In this document: piece after piece, positions 42,467 to 54,044 of the stretch
Position numbering within the stretch: position 1 is the first letter of the stretch
Layout: every line of letters starts with the position of its first letter
Assembly (NCBI GenBank): GCA_963759175.1
Contig: CAVWXP010000008.1
Coordinates: 124,001 to 188,000, forward strand
Length of the DNA: 64,000 bases
Direction of reading: 5' to 3'
Origin: SZUA-442 sp963759175
GTDB taxonomy: Bacteria; Actinomycetota; Acidimicrobiia; Spongiisociales; UBA5794
Made by a program: the position numbers and the translations under genes
The notes under the pieces: generated by a model
The model's database searches: none
What the model was told of the DNA's origin: nothing
What the model saw: the letters and a program-made list of their open reading frames with translations, nothing else

Positions 42467-43387
42467 TCACCGCAGGGCGATACGAGCCGTGGCGATGTCG
42501 TTGGTGATCTGGGCGACGAGGGCGTCGACGGAGGTGAAGCGTTGCTCATTGCGGATACGATCGATGAACGCCACCCGGACGGTCGATCCATAGAGGTCGA
42601 TCTCGGTGTCGAGCAGGTGCACCTCGATCTTCTCGGGACCACCGCCGAATGTCGGACGGGTACCGACATTGCACACGGCATCATGCGCGGTCCCATCGAC
42701 GGTGCACCGGACGGCATAGACCCCACCCGCAGGACGGACGAAACCCTCGGGCATCGACACGTTCGCCGTCGGGAAACCGATCGTCCGGCCCCTGCCGTCA
42801 CCCGGTACGACCTCGCCATCGACGGCGAACGGTCGCCCCAGCATGCGCGACGCCAACTCCACACCGCCCGACGAGATGGCTGCGCGGATCGTCGAGGACC
42901 GCACCTCGGTGCCGTGGATCGTCACGATCGGTGTCGCAATCAGTGCGAACCCGCGCTGATGACCGAGCAGACGCAAGGTGTCGACGGTTCCCGAGGCTCC
43001 ATGCCCGAAACGGAAGCCGGCGCCGACGGCAACCACACGCGCACGGAGGCCCTCGACCAGATACCCGTCCACGAACTGCTCGGGACCCAGACGCATCGTG
43101 GTCTCGTCGAAGTCGATGATCGCTGCAACGTCGATGCCCGATTCCGAGAAGAGCTCGAGGCGTCGTTCCATCGTCGTGAGCGCGGGTGGCTCGTCTCGCC
43201 CTGCCACGACGGCATCGGGATGCGATGAGAAGGTCATGGCGACCAGCGGTCGGCCGTCCGCGGCCTCGGCCAGGGTCGCGAATACGGCTCGATGCCCCCG
43301 ATGGACCCCATCGAACACGCCGATGGCGACGGCGTGTTCCTGGTCGTCGTGGGGCCAACCGCTCGGCGGACCGGTGAACACCCTCAT
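42467..43387 (-). CDS. ribF: Riboflavin kinase / FAD synthetase
   Basis: This 306-residue bifunctional enzyme has an N-terminal FMN adenylyltransferase domain (GVFDGVHRGHRAVF nucleotidyl-transferase H-x-G-H motif, SSTIRAAISSGGVELA) and a C-terminal riboflavin kinase domain (PGDGRGRTIGFPTANVSMP, then GGVYAVRCTVDG, VHLLDTEIDLYG). It makes FMN and FAD from riboflavin. Overlaps truB by ATGA. Confidence 0.95.
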   Translation of the reverse strand: MRVFTGPPSGWPHDDQEHAVAIGVFDGVHRGHRAVFATLAEAADGRPLVAMTFSSHPDAVVAGRDEPPALTTMERRLELFSESGIDVAAIIDFDETTMRLGPEQFVDGYLVEGLRARVVAVGAGFRFGHGASGTVDTLRLLGHQRGFALIATPIVTIHGTEVRSSTIRAAISSGGVELASRMLGRPFAVDGEVVPGDGRGRTIGFPTANVSMPEGFVRPAGGVYAVRCTVDGTAHDAVCNVGTRPTFGGGPEKIEVHLLDTEIDLYGSTVRVAFIDRIRNEQRFTSVDALVAQITNDIATARIALR

Positions 43388-44277
43388 GGCAGCACCACCT
43401 CGGGAAGCAGCGAATCTCCGGCCCGACGGTACACGGCGAGCAGGTGACCAGTGGGGCTGCCGATCCTGACTGGGGCGCCGTCCGCCACGTCGTCGTCGAG
43501 GGGAATGGCCCTCCCGTTACGGACACGGAACGCCGTCGCATCATCCACCTCGATGGCACCCATGCCCTCGAGTGCGTCCCATGGGGAAACGATCCGCTCG
43601 GCGAGCTCCCCCGATCGAGCCAGCGAAACGGCGATATCGACTGAGCAGGCGTCGCGCACGAGCATCGCCCCATTGCGTACCCGACGCAGCGCGATGAGGT
43701 GTGCTCTGCCGCCAAGGGCACGTCCGATGTCGTCGGCGAGTGTGCGCACGTACGTGCCAGTCGAGCAGACGGTTCGGAACGTCGCCTGGGGATAGTCGCT
43801 GGGCGCGAGGTCGATGAGCTCGAGGCGATCGATCGTCACGGGCCGAGCCTCGCGTTCGACGACCTTGCCTTCCCGAGCGAGTTCGTACAGGCGCTTCCCC
43901 TCGACCTTTCGGGCCGAGACCATCGGCGGGATCTGCATGATCTCACCGGTGAACCGCTGCATCGCCTCGATCAGCTGCTCCTCGGTGACGGGCAGCGGCT
44001 CACGGGTCATGATGGCTCCGTCGGCATCGAGGGTGTCGGTGGCGACGCCGAGCTGTGCCGTCGCGAGGTACTCCTTCTGACCCCCCTGGACATAGCGCAG
44101 GAGCTTCGTCGCTCGGCCGAGACCGAGGACCAGGAGCCCCGTGGCCATCGGATCGAGCGTCCCTGCGTGACCTACCTTGCCACCGAGCGAGCTGCGCACC
44201 TTCGCCACGACATCGTGGGATGTCCAACCCTGCTCCTTGTCGATGAGCAGGAACCCGAACGGCTTGGCGGTGCTCAC
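43384..44277 (-). CDS. truB: tRNA pseudouridine(55) synthase
   Basis: This 297-residue enzyme makes Psi55 in the T-loop of tRNAs. The motif GFLLIDKEQGWTSHDVVAKV, the catalytic Asp in GHAGTLDPMATGLLVLGLG and YVRTLADDIGRALGGRAHL confirm it. A C-terminal PUA domain finishes the protein. GTG 44277 overlaps the stop of nrnA. Because of the upstream shift, the nrnA frame reads into truB, which is an artefact and not a fusion. Confidence 0.96.
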   Translation of the reverse strand: MSTAKPFGFLLIDKEQGWTSHDVVAKVRSSLGGKVGHAGTLDPMATGLLVLGLGRATKLLRYVQGGQKEYLATAQLGVATDTLDADGAIMTREPLPVTEEQLIEAMQRFTGEIMQIPPMVSARKVEGKRLYELAREGKVVEREARPVTIDRLELIDLAPSDYPQATFRTVCSTGTYVRTLADDIGRALGGRAHLIALRRVRNGAMLVRDACSVDIAVSLARSGELAERIVSPWDALEGMGAIEVDDATAFRVRNGRAIPLDDDVADGAPVRIGSPTGHLLAVYRRAGDSLLPEVVLP

Positions 44278-45243
44278 GGCAGCTGGGCGACCACGTGCTC
44301 GACGATGCGCGGCACGGTATCGAGCGAGGTGAATCCCGCGGCATTGTGATGGCCGCCACCACCGAACGACCGGGCGATCTGGGCCACATCGATGCGTCCC
44401 GCGTGAACGCAGGGAGCCCTTGACGACTCCCGGCTTCGACTCCTTGAGGAGGCATGCGACCTCCGTGCCGCGCGCCATACGCACCAGGTCGATGAGGCCG
44501 TCGCTCTGGTGGTACGCGAGGCCGGTCGCCGCAAGATCGGCCTGGGTCATCAGCGACCACACGAACTGGTGGTCCACATCGAGCACCGCACGGTCGAGGA
44601 CGCGTGCGGCGAGGCCGTAGTACCCGAATGGCGCCTCCTCGAACAGCTTCTGCCCGATGCGGTCGGGCGTCACACCGGCACGAAGGAGGTCAGCGGCGAT
44701 CTCATGGGTTCGCGGCGACGTCGACGAGTACTGGAACCGTCCCGTATCGGTGACGATCCCGGTGTACAGCGCAGTCGCGACGTCGCGTGACGTGGGCCAT
44801 CCCAGGCGTTGGATGAGCCCATGCACGAGCTCGGTCGTTGCCGCCGCGGTGACATCGAGCAGGACCGTGTCGCCCCAGGAACCATCGGAGATGTGATGGT
44901 CGATGATCAGGAGATGGTCAGCGGATTCCATCGCACCGGCAAGCGACCCGACCCGGTCGCTGACCGATGTATCGACGGCGATCGCCACGTCGAGGTCGGT
45001 CGGGAACTCCGAGGGCGGAACGAGGGTCGAGGTGTCGAGGAACGACATCTCCTCGGGTACGACGAACGGCTCTGCGAAGGATGCAACGGCTTCCTTGCCG
45101 GCCAGGCGAGCCGCGAGCGCCAAACCCACCATCGATCCGAGCGCATCGCCGTCGGGGCCGACATGGCCGACGACACCGATTCTCTCGGCTCTGCGCACCA
45201 CCTCGGCGGCGGCGGCATATGCGGCTTCGAGGTCAGCGGACAT
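44274..45243 (-). CDS. nrnA: Bifunctional oligoribonuclease/PAP phosphatase NrnA, interrupted by a 1-base shift
   Basis: This DHH-family phosphoesterase of about 322 residues degrades nano-RNA. The DHH motifs are HVGPDGDALGSMVGL and LLIIDHHISDGSW; the DHHA1 domain ends in RSFGGGGHHNAAGF. The frame shifts by one base after GVVKGSLRSR; removing one C of the run at 44398-44400 restores the known joined sequence RGRIDVAQIARSF. ATG 45243 overlaps the rbfA stop by 11 bases. The DHHA1 end overlaps the truB start. Confidence 0.9.
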
Positions 45244-45667
45244 CGTCGGAGCCCTCGTCGTCCTCGGCTGCGTCGGGGCCGACATCCTCGGCATCGGTCG
45301 CCGCATCGGTCTCGCCATCGCCGGAGGCGAGCTCCGTCAGGATCTCCGAGATCCGCAGGCCCTGGTCGATCGACGCATCGACCTTGAACGTCAGCTTCGG
45401 CGTGTAGCGCAGCCGTGTCTGTGCGCCGAGCGCTGATTGGATGCGGGAGGTCGCCGACGCGAGGGCTGCGGCGGAGTCCGCCTTCTCCTGCTCACCTCCG
45501 AGCGAGGAGTAGTACACGACGGCGTGACGCAGATCGGGGCTCGTCTCGGCTCCGGTGATCGTGACGAACCCGATACGCGGGTCCTTGAGATCCTGGACGG
45601 CATCGGCGACGACCTCGCGGACGAGTTCGTTGACCTTGCGCATCCGGGGGCTCGGTTGACGTGCCAT
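45233..45667 (-). CDS. rbfA: Ribosome-binding factor A
   Basis: This 144-residue KH-type protein is needed for 16S rRNA maturation. Motifs: RMRKVNELVREVVADAVQDL, DPRIGFVTITGAETSPDLRHAVVYYS and LRYTPKLTFKVDASIDQGLRI. The last 25 residues are an acidic tail (DAEDVGPDAAEDDEGSDD). ATG 45667 follows GGAGCGGAG. Confidence 0.94.
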   Translation of the reverse strand: MARQPSPRMRKVNELVREVVADAVQDLKDPRIGFVTITGAETSPDLRHAVVYYSSLGGEQEKADSAAALASATSRIQSALGAQTRLRYTPKLTFKVDASIDQGLRISEILTELASGDGETDAATDAEDVGPDAAEDDEGSDDVR

Positions 45668-45688
45668 GGTGTCTCCGCTCCCCGCCGA

Positions 45689-47770
<2,082 letters not shown>

Positions 47771-47883
47771 GCTCACCTCCGTGCCTCTCTGGGCGTCCGA
47801 TCATTCCTCTTCGTCGGACGTCGCTGCGGTTGCCTCGGACTCCCCGGTTTCCACCTCATCGGTGTTCTCGGAGTCACTCGGCG

Positions 47884-49053
47884 CTACATCTGATTCGTCA
47901 TCGTCCCTGCGTCACCGGCGGTGGCGTCGGTGGAAACCGTGGCCGCATCGTCGGTCGCCTCATCTGCCGGGGCCGTGTCCTCGTCCGCTGCCTCCGTCGC
48001 CTCGTCCGCGGACACGGCAACCGGAGCGCCATCACCTTCGGCAATGGTCGGGAAGTCGGCATCGTCGTCCTCGTCGGCATCGAGGCCCAACTCCTGGGAC
48101 TCGGACCTGATGTCGATACGGTATCCGGAGAGTCGCGCGGCGAGCCTGGCGTTCTGGCCCTCCTTGCCGATGGCGAGGGACAATTGGTGGTCCGGCACCA
48201 CGACGATGGCGGTGCCCTCCTCCTCGTCGAGTTTGACCTCCTGGACCCTTGCCGGGCTCAGGGCCTCGGCGATGAACCGCTTGGGGTCCTCTTCCCACTC
48301 GACGATGTCGACCTTCTCACCCTTGAGTTCGTTCACGACCTGGCGTACCCGCGATCCGCGAGCACCGACACAGGCCCCGACGGGGTCCACGTTCGGATCG
48401 TTCGAGGCGACCGCGATCTTCGTACGGTGCCCGGCCTCGCGGGCAATCGCCTTGATCTCGATGTCACCGTCGACGAGTTCGGGCACTTCGAGCTCGAAGA
48501 GGGCGCGGATGAATTCGGGATGGGAACGCGACACGACGATCTGGGGACCCTTCCCCTCGCCGCGAACCTCGAGGATCCAAGCCTTGACACGGTTCCCGCG
48601 TTCGAGGCGCTCATAGGGGATCTTCTCCGATCCCGGCAGGATGGCCTCGGCATCGCCGAGGTCGACGATCGAGTACCTATGGTCGGATTGCTGGATGATC
48701 CCGGTGATCAAGTCGCCTTCTCTGCCTTCGTACAGGTCGTAGACCTGCTCGCGCTTGGCGTCGCGTAGGCGCTGCAGGATGACCTGCTTCGCGGTCTGGG
48801 CGGCAATGCGGCCGAAGTCATCGGGCGTGTCCTCCCATTCGTCGGTCACATTGCCGTCCTCGTCGAGCTCCTGGCCGTAGACGCGGATCTCACCGGAGTC
48901 GGCATCGATCGTGACGCGTGCCTCCTCGGCGGCTCCCGGCGTTCGCTTGTACGCCGAAACGAGGGCGTTCGCGAGGGCTTCGAGAATGGTGTCGCGGGGC
49001 ACGCCCTTCTCGCGTTCGAGCATCTCCAGCGCATCCATCAGGTTGTAATCCAT
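47884..49053 (-). CDS. nusA: Transcription termination/antitermination protein NusA
   Basis: This protein is 389 residues as read, with N-terminal RNAP-binding domain (DALEMLEREKGVPRDTILEAL), S1 (REGDLITGIIQQSDHRYSIVDL), KH1 (DPVGACVGARGSRVRQVVNEL) and KH2 (LSLAIGKEGQNARLAARLSGY). An acidic tail follows. The last 7 residues before the stop (GTMTNQM) break the acidic pattern; one added base at the CCC run 47905-47907 would continue into an acidic tail RDDDESDVAPSDSENTDEV down to TGA 47801, giving about 417 residues. ATG 49053 follows GTAGGAG. Central to the rimP-nusA-infB operon. Confidence 0.94.
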   Translation of the reverse strand: MDYNLMDALEMLEREKGVPRDTILEALANALVSAYKRTPGAAEEARVTIDADSGEIRVYGQELDEDGNVTDEWEDTPDDFGRIAAQTAKQVILQRLRDAKREQVYDLYEGREGDLITGIIQQSDHRYSIVDLGDAEAILPGSEKIPYERLERGNRVKAWILEVRGEGKGPQIVVSRSHPEFIRALFELEVPELVDGDIEIKAIAREAGHRTKIAVASNDPNVDPVGACVGARGSRVRQVVNELKGEKVDIVEWEEDPKRFIAEALSPARVQEVKLDEEEGTAIVVVPDHQLSLAIGKEGQNARLAARLSGYRIDIRSESQELGLDADEDDDADFPTIAEGDGAPVAVSADEATEAADEDTAPADEATDDAATVSTDATAGDAGTMTNQM

Positions 49054-49061
49054 GGTGTCTC

Positions 49062-49541
49062 CTACGAGTCCTTGCCGGGCCGGCTGCTCTTCTCCCACTC
49101 GAACACGGTCCTGGCCGAAGCAACATCCGTGTAGGCAATGGTGCGCTCGGAGCCGTCGATGTCCAGGCGGAACGAGGAATCACTCGATGCGGCGAGCGTC
49201 CCCGTGTGGGCTTTGTCTCCGTCGATGGGTGCGTGAGTCTTGACCTTCACGGTTCGGCCGATCGACTTGCGGTAGTGGTCGGGTCTCGTCAGCTTCCGCT
49301 CGAGGCCCGGCGACGACACCTCGAGGGTGTACGACCCCGAAATGGGATCCTGGTCGTCGATGATCCTGCTGATGCCCCGTGACAGGTCGGCGATCACATC
49401 GACGCCGATCGGATCGGCGGCGTCAACGGTGACGCGCACGATCTGGCCGCCTCCCAGCACCTCGACGTCGTCGAGTTCGATGCCTTCGGCCGCGACGTAG
49501 GAGCCGATGGGACCCCACAATCGATCTACGACACTGCTCAA
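49062..49541 (-). CDS. rimP: Ribosome maturation factor RimP
   Basis: This 159-residue protein aids 30S assembly. The RimP core shows YVAAEGIELDDVEVLGGGQIVRV, IADLSRGISRIIDDQDP and GSYTLEVSSPGLERKLTRPDHY. The start is TTG 49541 with GAGGA about 6 bases upstream; no ATG or GTG fits better. First gene of the rimP-nusA-infB operon, behind the attenuator-like hairpin. Confidence 0.93.
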   Translation of the reverse strand: MSSVVDRLWGPIGSYVAAEGIELDDVEVLGGGQIVRVTVDAADPIGVDVIADLSRGISRIIDDQDPISGSYTLEVSSPGLERKLTRPDHYRKSIGRTVKVKTHAPIDGDKAHTGTLAASSDSSFRLDIDGSERTIAYTDVASARTVFEWEKSSRPGKDS

Positions 49542-49572
49542 GCTGCTTCCTCACACACAACGACACTCTGCT

Positions 49573-49602
49573 CAAACAAAGAGGCGGGCCACGGCCCACC
49601 TC
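49573..49602 (-). terminator. Intrinsic terminator-like hairpin in rimP leader
   Basis: On the minus strand GAGGTGGGCC-GT-GGCCCGCCTC (complement of 49581-49602, 10 base pairs with one G-U) is followed by TTTGTTTG (complement of 49573-49580). It lies about 20-30 bases downstream of the transcription start expected from the -10 at 49630, and 32 bases before rimP. It is an intrinsic-terminator shape in a leader, so conditional termination is likely. Confidence 0.7.
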
Positions 49603-49629
49603 GGCAGAGATCTCGGTTCGTCAGAGCGC

Positions 49630-49638
49630 AGTATACCA
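49630..49638 (-). promoter_or_regulatory. Extended -10 promoter for rimP-nusA-infB
   Basis: The minus strand reads TGG-TATACT (complement of 49630-49638): TATACT is 5 of 6 to the -10 consensus and TGN before it makes an extended -10. No good -35 is seen at 16-18 bases, consistent with this promoter type. The transcription start would fall near 49623, giving a leader of about 80 bases that contains the hairpin. Confidence 0.6.
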
Positions 49639-49732
49639 GCCCGCCCCCTTCTCCCGTTGTCGACGGGTCGGCGGGTGGGGCCGTTCCCCCGCCCGGTGAC
49701 GGGCCGGCGGCCGATTCTGCGTATCCCGGAGG

Positions 49733-51433
49733 CTATCGCACCAGGCGCTCGATCTCGTCGGCCACCTCAGCGACGGCGACATCGCGTGAATCTCCTGATC
49801 GACGCTCGACGAGCTCCACGATGCCGTTGTCGAGGCCCCGCGGGCCGATGGTCACGCGCCACGGGATGCCGATCAGTTCGGCATCGGTGAACTTCACCCC
49901 GGGGCGCTCATCGCGGTCGTCGAGCAGCACCTCGATGCCGCGGCGTCCGAGATCCTCGTAGAGCTCGGTGGCCGCACGATCGGGTGCCTCCTCGTCGGGA
50001 CGCAGCACGGTGATCACCACATCGAATGGTGCGATCTCCGCTGGCCACACGATGCCCTTGTCATCGTGGTTCGCCTCGATCGATGCCGCCATGTTGCGCT
50101 CGACGCCGATGCCGTAGGAACCCATCACGACAGGCACCGACCGCCCATCCTTGTCGAGGACCTTGACCCCGAGGGGTTCGGCGTAGAAGGTTCCGAGCTT
50201 GAAGATATGCCCTACCTCGATGGCGGCGAACACATCGATGGCGGAGCCACAATCGACACACGCGTCGCCGTTCTGGACGGCCCGGACCTCGACCCAGGTG
50301 TCGACATCGATGTCGCGTGCCACATCGACACCGCGTATGTGGACGTCGTTGTCGTTGGCACCCGTGGTCATGGCCACCCGCCCCCGCAGGGCCTCGTCGG
50401 CGACGATTCGCACACCGGTGGCACCCACTGCCCCGAGGCTCCCCGCGTCGGCGCCGAGGAGGGCGGAGATCTCCTCCGCGTGGGCCGGACGGGAGTCGAC
50501 CACGCGCAGCTGATCCATCAGCTTCTGTTCCTGGAGGGCGTGGTCCCCCCGCATCAGCACCAGGGTGGGTTGATCATCGAGAAGGTACACGAGGGTCTTG
50601 ATCTGTCGGTCTGCAGGGGCTCCACCTTCGAACGCTGCGAGATCGGCGATGGTCCGCACGCCGGGCGTCGGGAAGCGTTCGAGGGAGTGATCGCCTGTGG
50701 CATCGGCGACCGGCCCGATGCGCGACGTCGCCGTCTCGACGTTGGCCGAGTAGCCGCACTCGCGGCAATGCGCCACGAGGTCCTCGCCGACCTCGCTCGC
50801 GACCATGAACTCGATGGACTCCTTGCCCCCCATGGCGCCGGACGAGGCACGAACCGCAACGACGTCCAAGCCGAGGCGCTCGAAGATCCGGTTGTAGGCG
50901 GTGACGTGGCGATCGAACTGGATGTCGAGGCCTTCGGGATCGATGTCGAACGAGTAGGAGTCCTTCATGGTGAACTCGCGGACGCGCAACAGCCCCGACT
51001 TGGGACGTGGCTCATCGCGGAACTTCGTCTGGATGTGGTACCACAGCTGGGGCAGTTGCTTGTACGACTCGAGCTCGGTCGAGACCGTCGCGAAGATCTC
51101 CTCATGCGTCGGACCGAGCACGACGGCGGCACCCTTGTTGTCGTCGAACGTCATGATGATGTCGGACATCGTGTCGATCCGACCGGTGCGATCCCAGATC
51201 TCCCTCGGATGCAGCTGCGGGAGGTAGAACTCCTGACCGCCGATCGCATCCATCTCCTCGCGGATGATGGCCATGACCTTGCGCCGCACGCGTTGGCCGA
51301 GGGGAAGCATCGAGTACACCCCCGACATCAACTGACGGACATATCCCCCACGCACGAGCAGCTTGTGACTGATCGCCTCGGCGTCGGTGGGATCATCGCG
51401 AAGGGTCGGGATGAAGGCTTGGGACCAGCGCAC
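49733..51433 (-). CDS. proS: Prolyl-tRNA synthetase
   Basis: This 566-residue class II synthetase is of the bacterial long type with an editing insertion. Motif 2-like FRDEPRPKSGLLRVREFTMKD (in part), motif 3-like GSYGIGVERNMAASIEANHDD, the editing domain (about 230-390, ADRQIKTLVYLLDDQPTLVLMRG) and the C-terminal anticodon-binding domain are all present. It charges tRNA-Pro. GTG 51433 start. Followed by the rimP operon and preceded by ispG. Confidence 0.95.
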   Translation of the reverse strand: MRWSQAFIPTLRDDPTDAEAISHKLLVRGGYVRQLMSGVYSMLPLGQRVRRKVMAIIREEMDAIGGQEFYLPQLHPREIWDRTGRIDTMSDIIMTFDDNKGAAVVLGPTHEEIFATVSTELESYKQLPQLWYHIQTKFRDEPRPKSGLLRVREFTMKDSYSFDIDPEGLDIQFDRHVTAYNRIFERLGLDVVAVRASSGAMGGKESIEFMVASEVGEDLVAHCRECGYSANVETATSRIGPVADATGDHSLERFPTPGVRTIADLAAFEGGAPADRQIKTLVYLLDDQPTLVLMRGDHALQEQKLMDQLRVVDSRPAHAEEISALLGADAGSLGAVGATGVRIVADEALRGRVAMTTGANDNDVHIRGVDVARDIDVDTWVEVRAVQNGDACVDCGSAIDVFAAIEVGHIFKLGTFYAEPLGVKVLDKDGRSVPVVMGSYGIGVERNMAASIEANHDDKGIVWPAEIAPFDVVITVLRPDEEAPDRAATELYEDLGRRGIEVLLDDRDERPGVKFTDAELIGIPWRVTIGPRGLDNGIVELVERRSGDSRDVAVAEVADEIERLVR

Positions 51434-51483
51434 GTTGCTCCAGGGGTCAGGGGTGGAGGGGCGGGCGCGAGGTTAGCGGAGGC

Positions 51484-52704
51484 TCAGTCCGTGCCGGAAC
51501 CGGCGACATCGGCCACGGCGGCACGTCGCTGTTCGGTCCTGTTGGCGTCACCCTGAATCGACAGGAGCTCGAGGCGCTCCTCCCTGGCGATGTCGGCCGC
51601 TGTCACGTCGCGGGCGGCGATGCGCGCCTCATGGCCCTCCTCGGCCAGCAGGAGCGCCTCGTGGACGAGCGCATCGACCATCTCTTCTTCGGGGACCACT
51701 CGCACCACCTCCCCCTTGATGAAGAGATGACCTCGGCCCTTGCCTGCAGCGAGGCCCAGATCGGCCTCACGGGCCTCGCCCGGACCGTTGACCACACATC
51801 CCATGACGGCGACCTGGATCGGGAGCTGCAGGGCCTCGAGGCGATCGTTCGCCTCCTGCGCCACGGCGATGACATCGACCTCGGCCCGCCCACACGACGG
51901 GCATGCGATCAGGTCGAGACCCGAGCGCTCGCGCAGTCCCAGATACTCGAGGAGTTGCTTGCCTGCCTTGGCCTCCTCCACCGGGTCGGCGGTGAGCGAG
52001 AACCGGATGGTGTCGCCGATACCTTCGTTGAGGAGCGTGGCGATGCCGGCGACGGATTTGATCAGGCCGCCCGGCGGCGGTCCCGCCTCTGTGACGCCGA
52101 GGTGGAGCGGATAATCGGTGGTGTCGGCGAGGAGCCGGTAGCTGTCCACCATCGTCGCGACGTTCGAGTGCTTCACCGAGATCTTGACGTCGTGGAAGCC
52201 CACGTCGTCGAAGTAGCGGACCTCGGTCATCGCCGACTCGACGAGTGCCTCCGGGACCGGCCCGCCGTACTTCGCGAGGACGTCCTTGTCGAGGGACCCG
52301 GCGTTGACCCCGATCCTGATGGGGAGCCCGGCGTCCCCGGCCGCCGTTGCGACCGCCTTGATGTGGGCTTCCTTGCGGATGTTGCCGGGATTGAGGCGGA
52401 GGGCCGAGACACCCGCCTCGATGGCGGCGAGCGCCAGCTTGTACTGGTAGTGGATGTCGGCCACGATCGGTACGGGCGATCGCGGCATGATCTCGGCGAG
52501 GCCCTGGGCAGCCTCGATGGTGTTGCACGTCACCCGGACGATGTCGGCACCGGCACCTGCGAGGGCGTAGATCTGGGCGAGGGTCGCATCGACATCGTGG
52601 GTCTTGGTCGTCGTCATCGACTGGACCGAGATGGGCGCACCGTCCCCGACGGGCACGTCGCCAACCATGAGTCTGCGCGTCGTTCGCCGCTCGTAGGAGG
52701 TCAT
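51484..52704 (-). CDS. ispG: 4-hydroxy-3-methylbut-2-enyl diphosphate synthase
   Basis: This 406-residue iron-sulphur enzyme catalyses the penultimate step of the MEP isoprenoid pathway. The TIM-barrel part has QSMTTTKTHDVDATLAQI and LRLNPGNI. The [4Fe-4S] cysteines lie in DLIACPSCGRAEVDV (two) and VMGCVVNGPGEAREADLG (one), with E in the last motif as the fourth ligand. ATG 52704 is preferred to ATG 52737. Works with dxr, encoded two genes away. Confidence 0.95.
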   Translation of the reverse strand: MTSYERRTTRRLMVGDVPVGDGAPISVQSMTTTKTHDVDATLAQIYALAGAGADIVRVTCNTIEAAQGLAEIMPRSPVPIVADIHYQYKLALAAIEAGVSALRLNPGNIRKEAHIKAVATAAGDAGLPIRIGVNAGSLDKDVLAKYGGPVPEALVESAMTEVRYFDDVGFHDVKISVKHSNVATMVDSYRLLADTTDYPLHLGVTEAGPPPGGLIKSVAGIATLLNEGIGDTIRFSLTADPVEEAKAGKQLLEYLGLRERSGLDLIACPSCGRAEVDVIAVAQEANDRLEALQLPIQVAVMGCVVNGPGEAREADLGLAAGKGRGHLFIKGEVVRVVPEEEMVDALVHEALLLAEEGHEARIAARDVTAADIAREERLELLSIQGDANRTEQRRAAVADVAGSGTD

Positions 52705-52774
52705 GGTGCGAAGCGTACCGGGGCCATAGCGACACATCGGCCCATCGTGTACGACGGCCGTTTCCGGGTCACGG

Positions 52775-53932
52775 CTACAGGGGCTTGAAGATGTCCAGGT
52801 AGATGCCCATCAGCCCGAGGCTCACGAGGAAGATGAACACGACAGCAGCCACCGGCAACAGCTTCTCGACGTTCGGCTGCCTCCCGGTCACCTTCTCATA
52901 CGTCGCAACGGCGAAATGGCCACCGTCGAGTGGGTACAAGGGGACGAAGTTCAAGACGCCGACGAAGATGTTGACGAGGGCGAGCAACTGGAGGGTGGAT
53001 TCGAGCGGACCGGCGAGCTGGACGAGGCCGATCGGACTGATCGGGCGCACCGTGTCGAGGATCTCCTCGTCACCACCGAACAGGGATGCAACGAGCTGGG
53101 GGAAGCCGAGCACCATCTCCCACAGCCCCCGAACGCTCTGGACGGCAGCCTCACCGAACTGCGAGAAGGCGACCGGCACCATGGCGAAGACCCCCTGGTC
53201 CTCACGCAGGGCTTCGGGGGTGACACCGAAGAACCCCTGCTCGACCACGACGGGATTCCCGTCGCCGTCGACGATCGGCTCACCATTCGCATCGAGCTGC
53301 TGGACCTCGATCGCGGCGAGCGTTGCGACCAGATCGACCGGCGCCCCATCCCGTTCAACCCCGATCACGACATCGTCGCCGCCATGGGAGCGTGCGAACG
53401 CGCTGAAGTCGTCCCACGACGCCACTGCGGTGCCGTCTGCCGTACGGATGACATCACCGGCCAGGGTCCCCGCTTCAGCAGCAGGCGACACATCGTTGGT
53501 TCCCGGCACCAGATCCGACACCGCTGCGACCGTGGTCGTGCGCACCGCATTGCCGTCATCGTCGATTGCGACCGTGCCCCACACGACACCGACGAACCAC
53601 AACAGAGCGAGGGCCACCACGAAATGGCTCAGGATTCCGGCGAGGACCACGACGGTCTTCTTCCCGTACGAAGCGACCCGATACGTACGGCTCTCCTCCT
53701 CGGGTGGCACCTCCTCGAAGGGGTTCATGCCGATGATGCGCACATAGCCACCGAACGGGATCGCCTTGACGCCGTACTCGGTCTCGCCGCGCACCGTCGA
53801 CCAGATCCGCGGCCCGAAGCCGAAGAAGGCCTCGGTCGCCTTCATGCCGTACGCCTTGGCCGCGATGAAGTGACCACCTTCGTGGATGATGATCATCAGG
53901 ATGACGCCGATGATCATGATGAGTGCGCCCAT
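52775..53932 (-). CDS. rseP: RseP/site-2 protease (M50 metallopeptidase)
   Basis: This 385-residue integral membrane protease cuts transmembrane substrates such as anti-sigma factors. The zinc site is HEGGH at residues 17-21 in the first helix, and the second motif is PLDGGHF near residue 330. A PDZ domain (about 135-215: PAAEAGTLAGDVIRTADGTAV) lies between. ATG 53932 has AGGAG upstream; the longer frame to 53962 is not needed. Sits between dxr and ispG, as in many bacteria. Confidence 0.93.
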   Translation of the reverse strand: MGALIMIIGVILMIIIHEGGHFIAAKAYGMKATEAFFGFGPRIWSTVRGETEYGVKAIPFGGYVRIIGMNPFEEVPPEEESRTYRVASYGKKTVVVLAGILSHFVVALALLWFVGVVWGTVAIDDDGNAVRTTTVAAVSDLVPGTNDVSPAAEAGTLAGDVIRTADGTAVASWDDFSAFARSHGGDDVVIGVERDGAPVDLVATLAAIEVQQLDANGEPIVDGDGNPVVVEQGFFGVTPEALREDQGVFAMVPVAFSQFGEAAVQSVRGLWEMVLGFPQLVASLFGGDEEILDTVRPISPIGLVQLAGPLESTLQLLALVNIFVGVLNFVPLYPLDGGHFAVATYEKVTGRQPNVEKLLPVAAVVFIFLVSLGLMGIYLDIFKPL

Positions 53933-54044
53933 GGACGGCTCCTGCGTCGCTGCGTTCCGCAACGGTACCCCTGCCGACCATCAATCAGCGACGGACGAAT
54001 GGCCCGGGGAACACGGATTCCCCGCTCCCTCCCGCCGTGGGTGA

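Noticed and set aside
44390..44410. Programmed ribosomal frameshift in nrnA
   Set aside because: No slippery heptamer or conserved signal; the same type of one-base change occurs in unrelated genes, so error is simpler.
43384..45318. A continuous 644-residue frame joining NrnA and TruB
   Set aside because: The middle (after residue ~300) is non-protein-like, and the true NrnA end with GGGGHHNAAGF lies in another frame; a one-base shift at 44398-44400 causes the false fusion.
50066..51556. A 496-residue plus-strand frame
   Set aside because: Antisense of proS; composition of mirrored codons.
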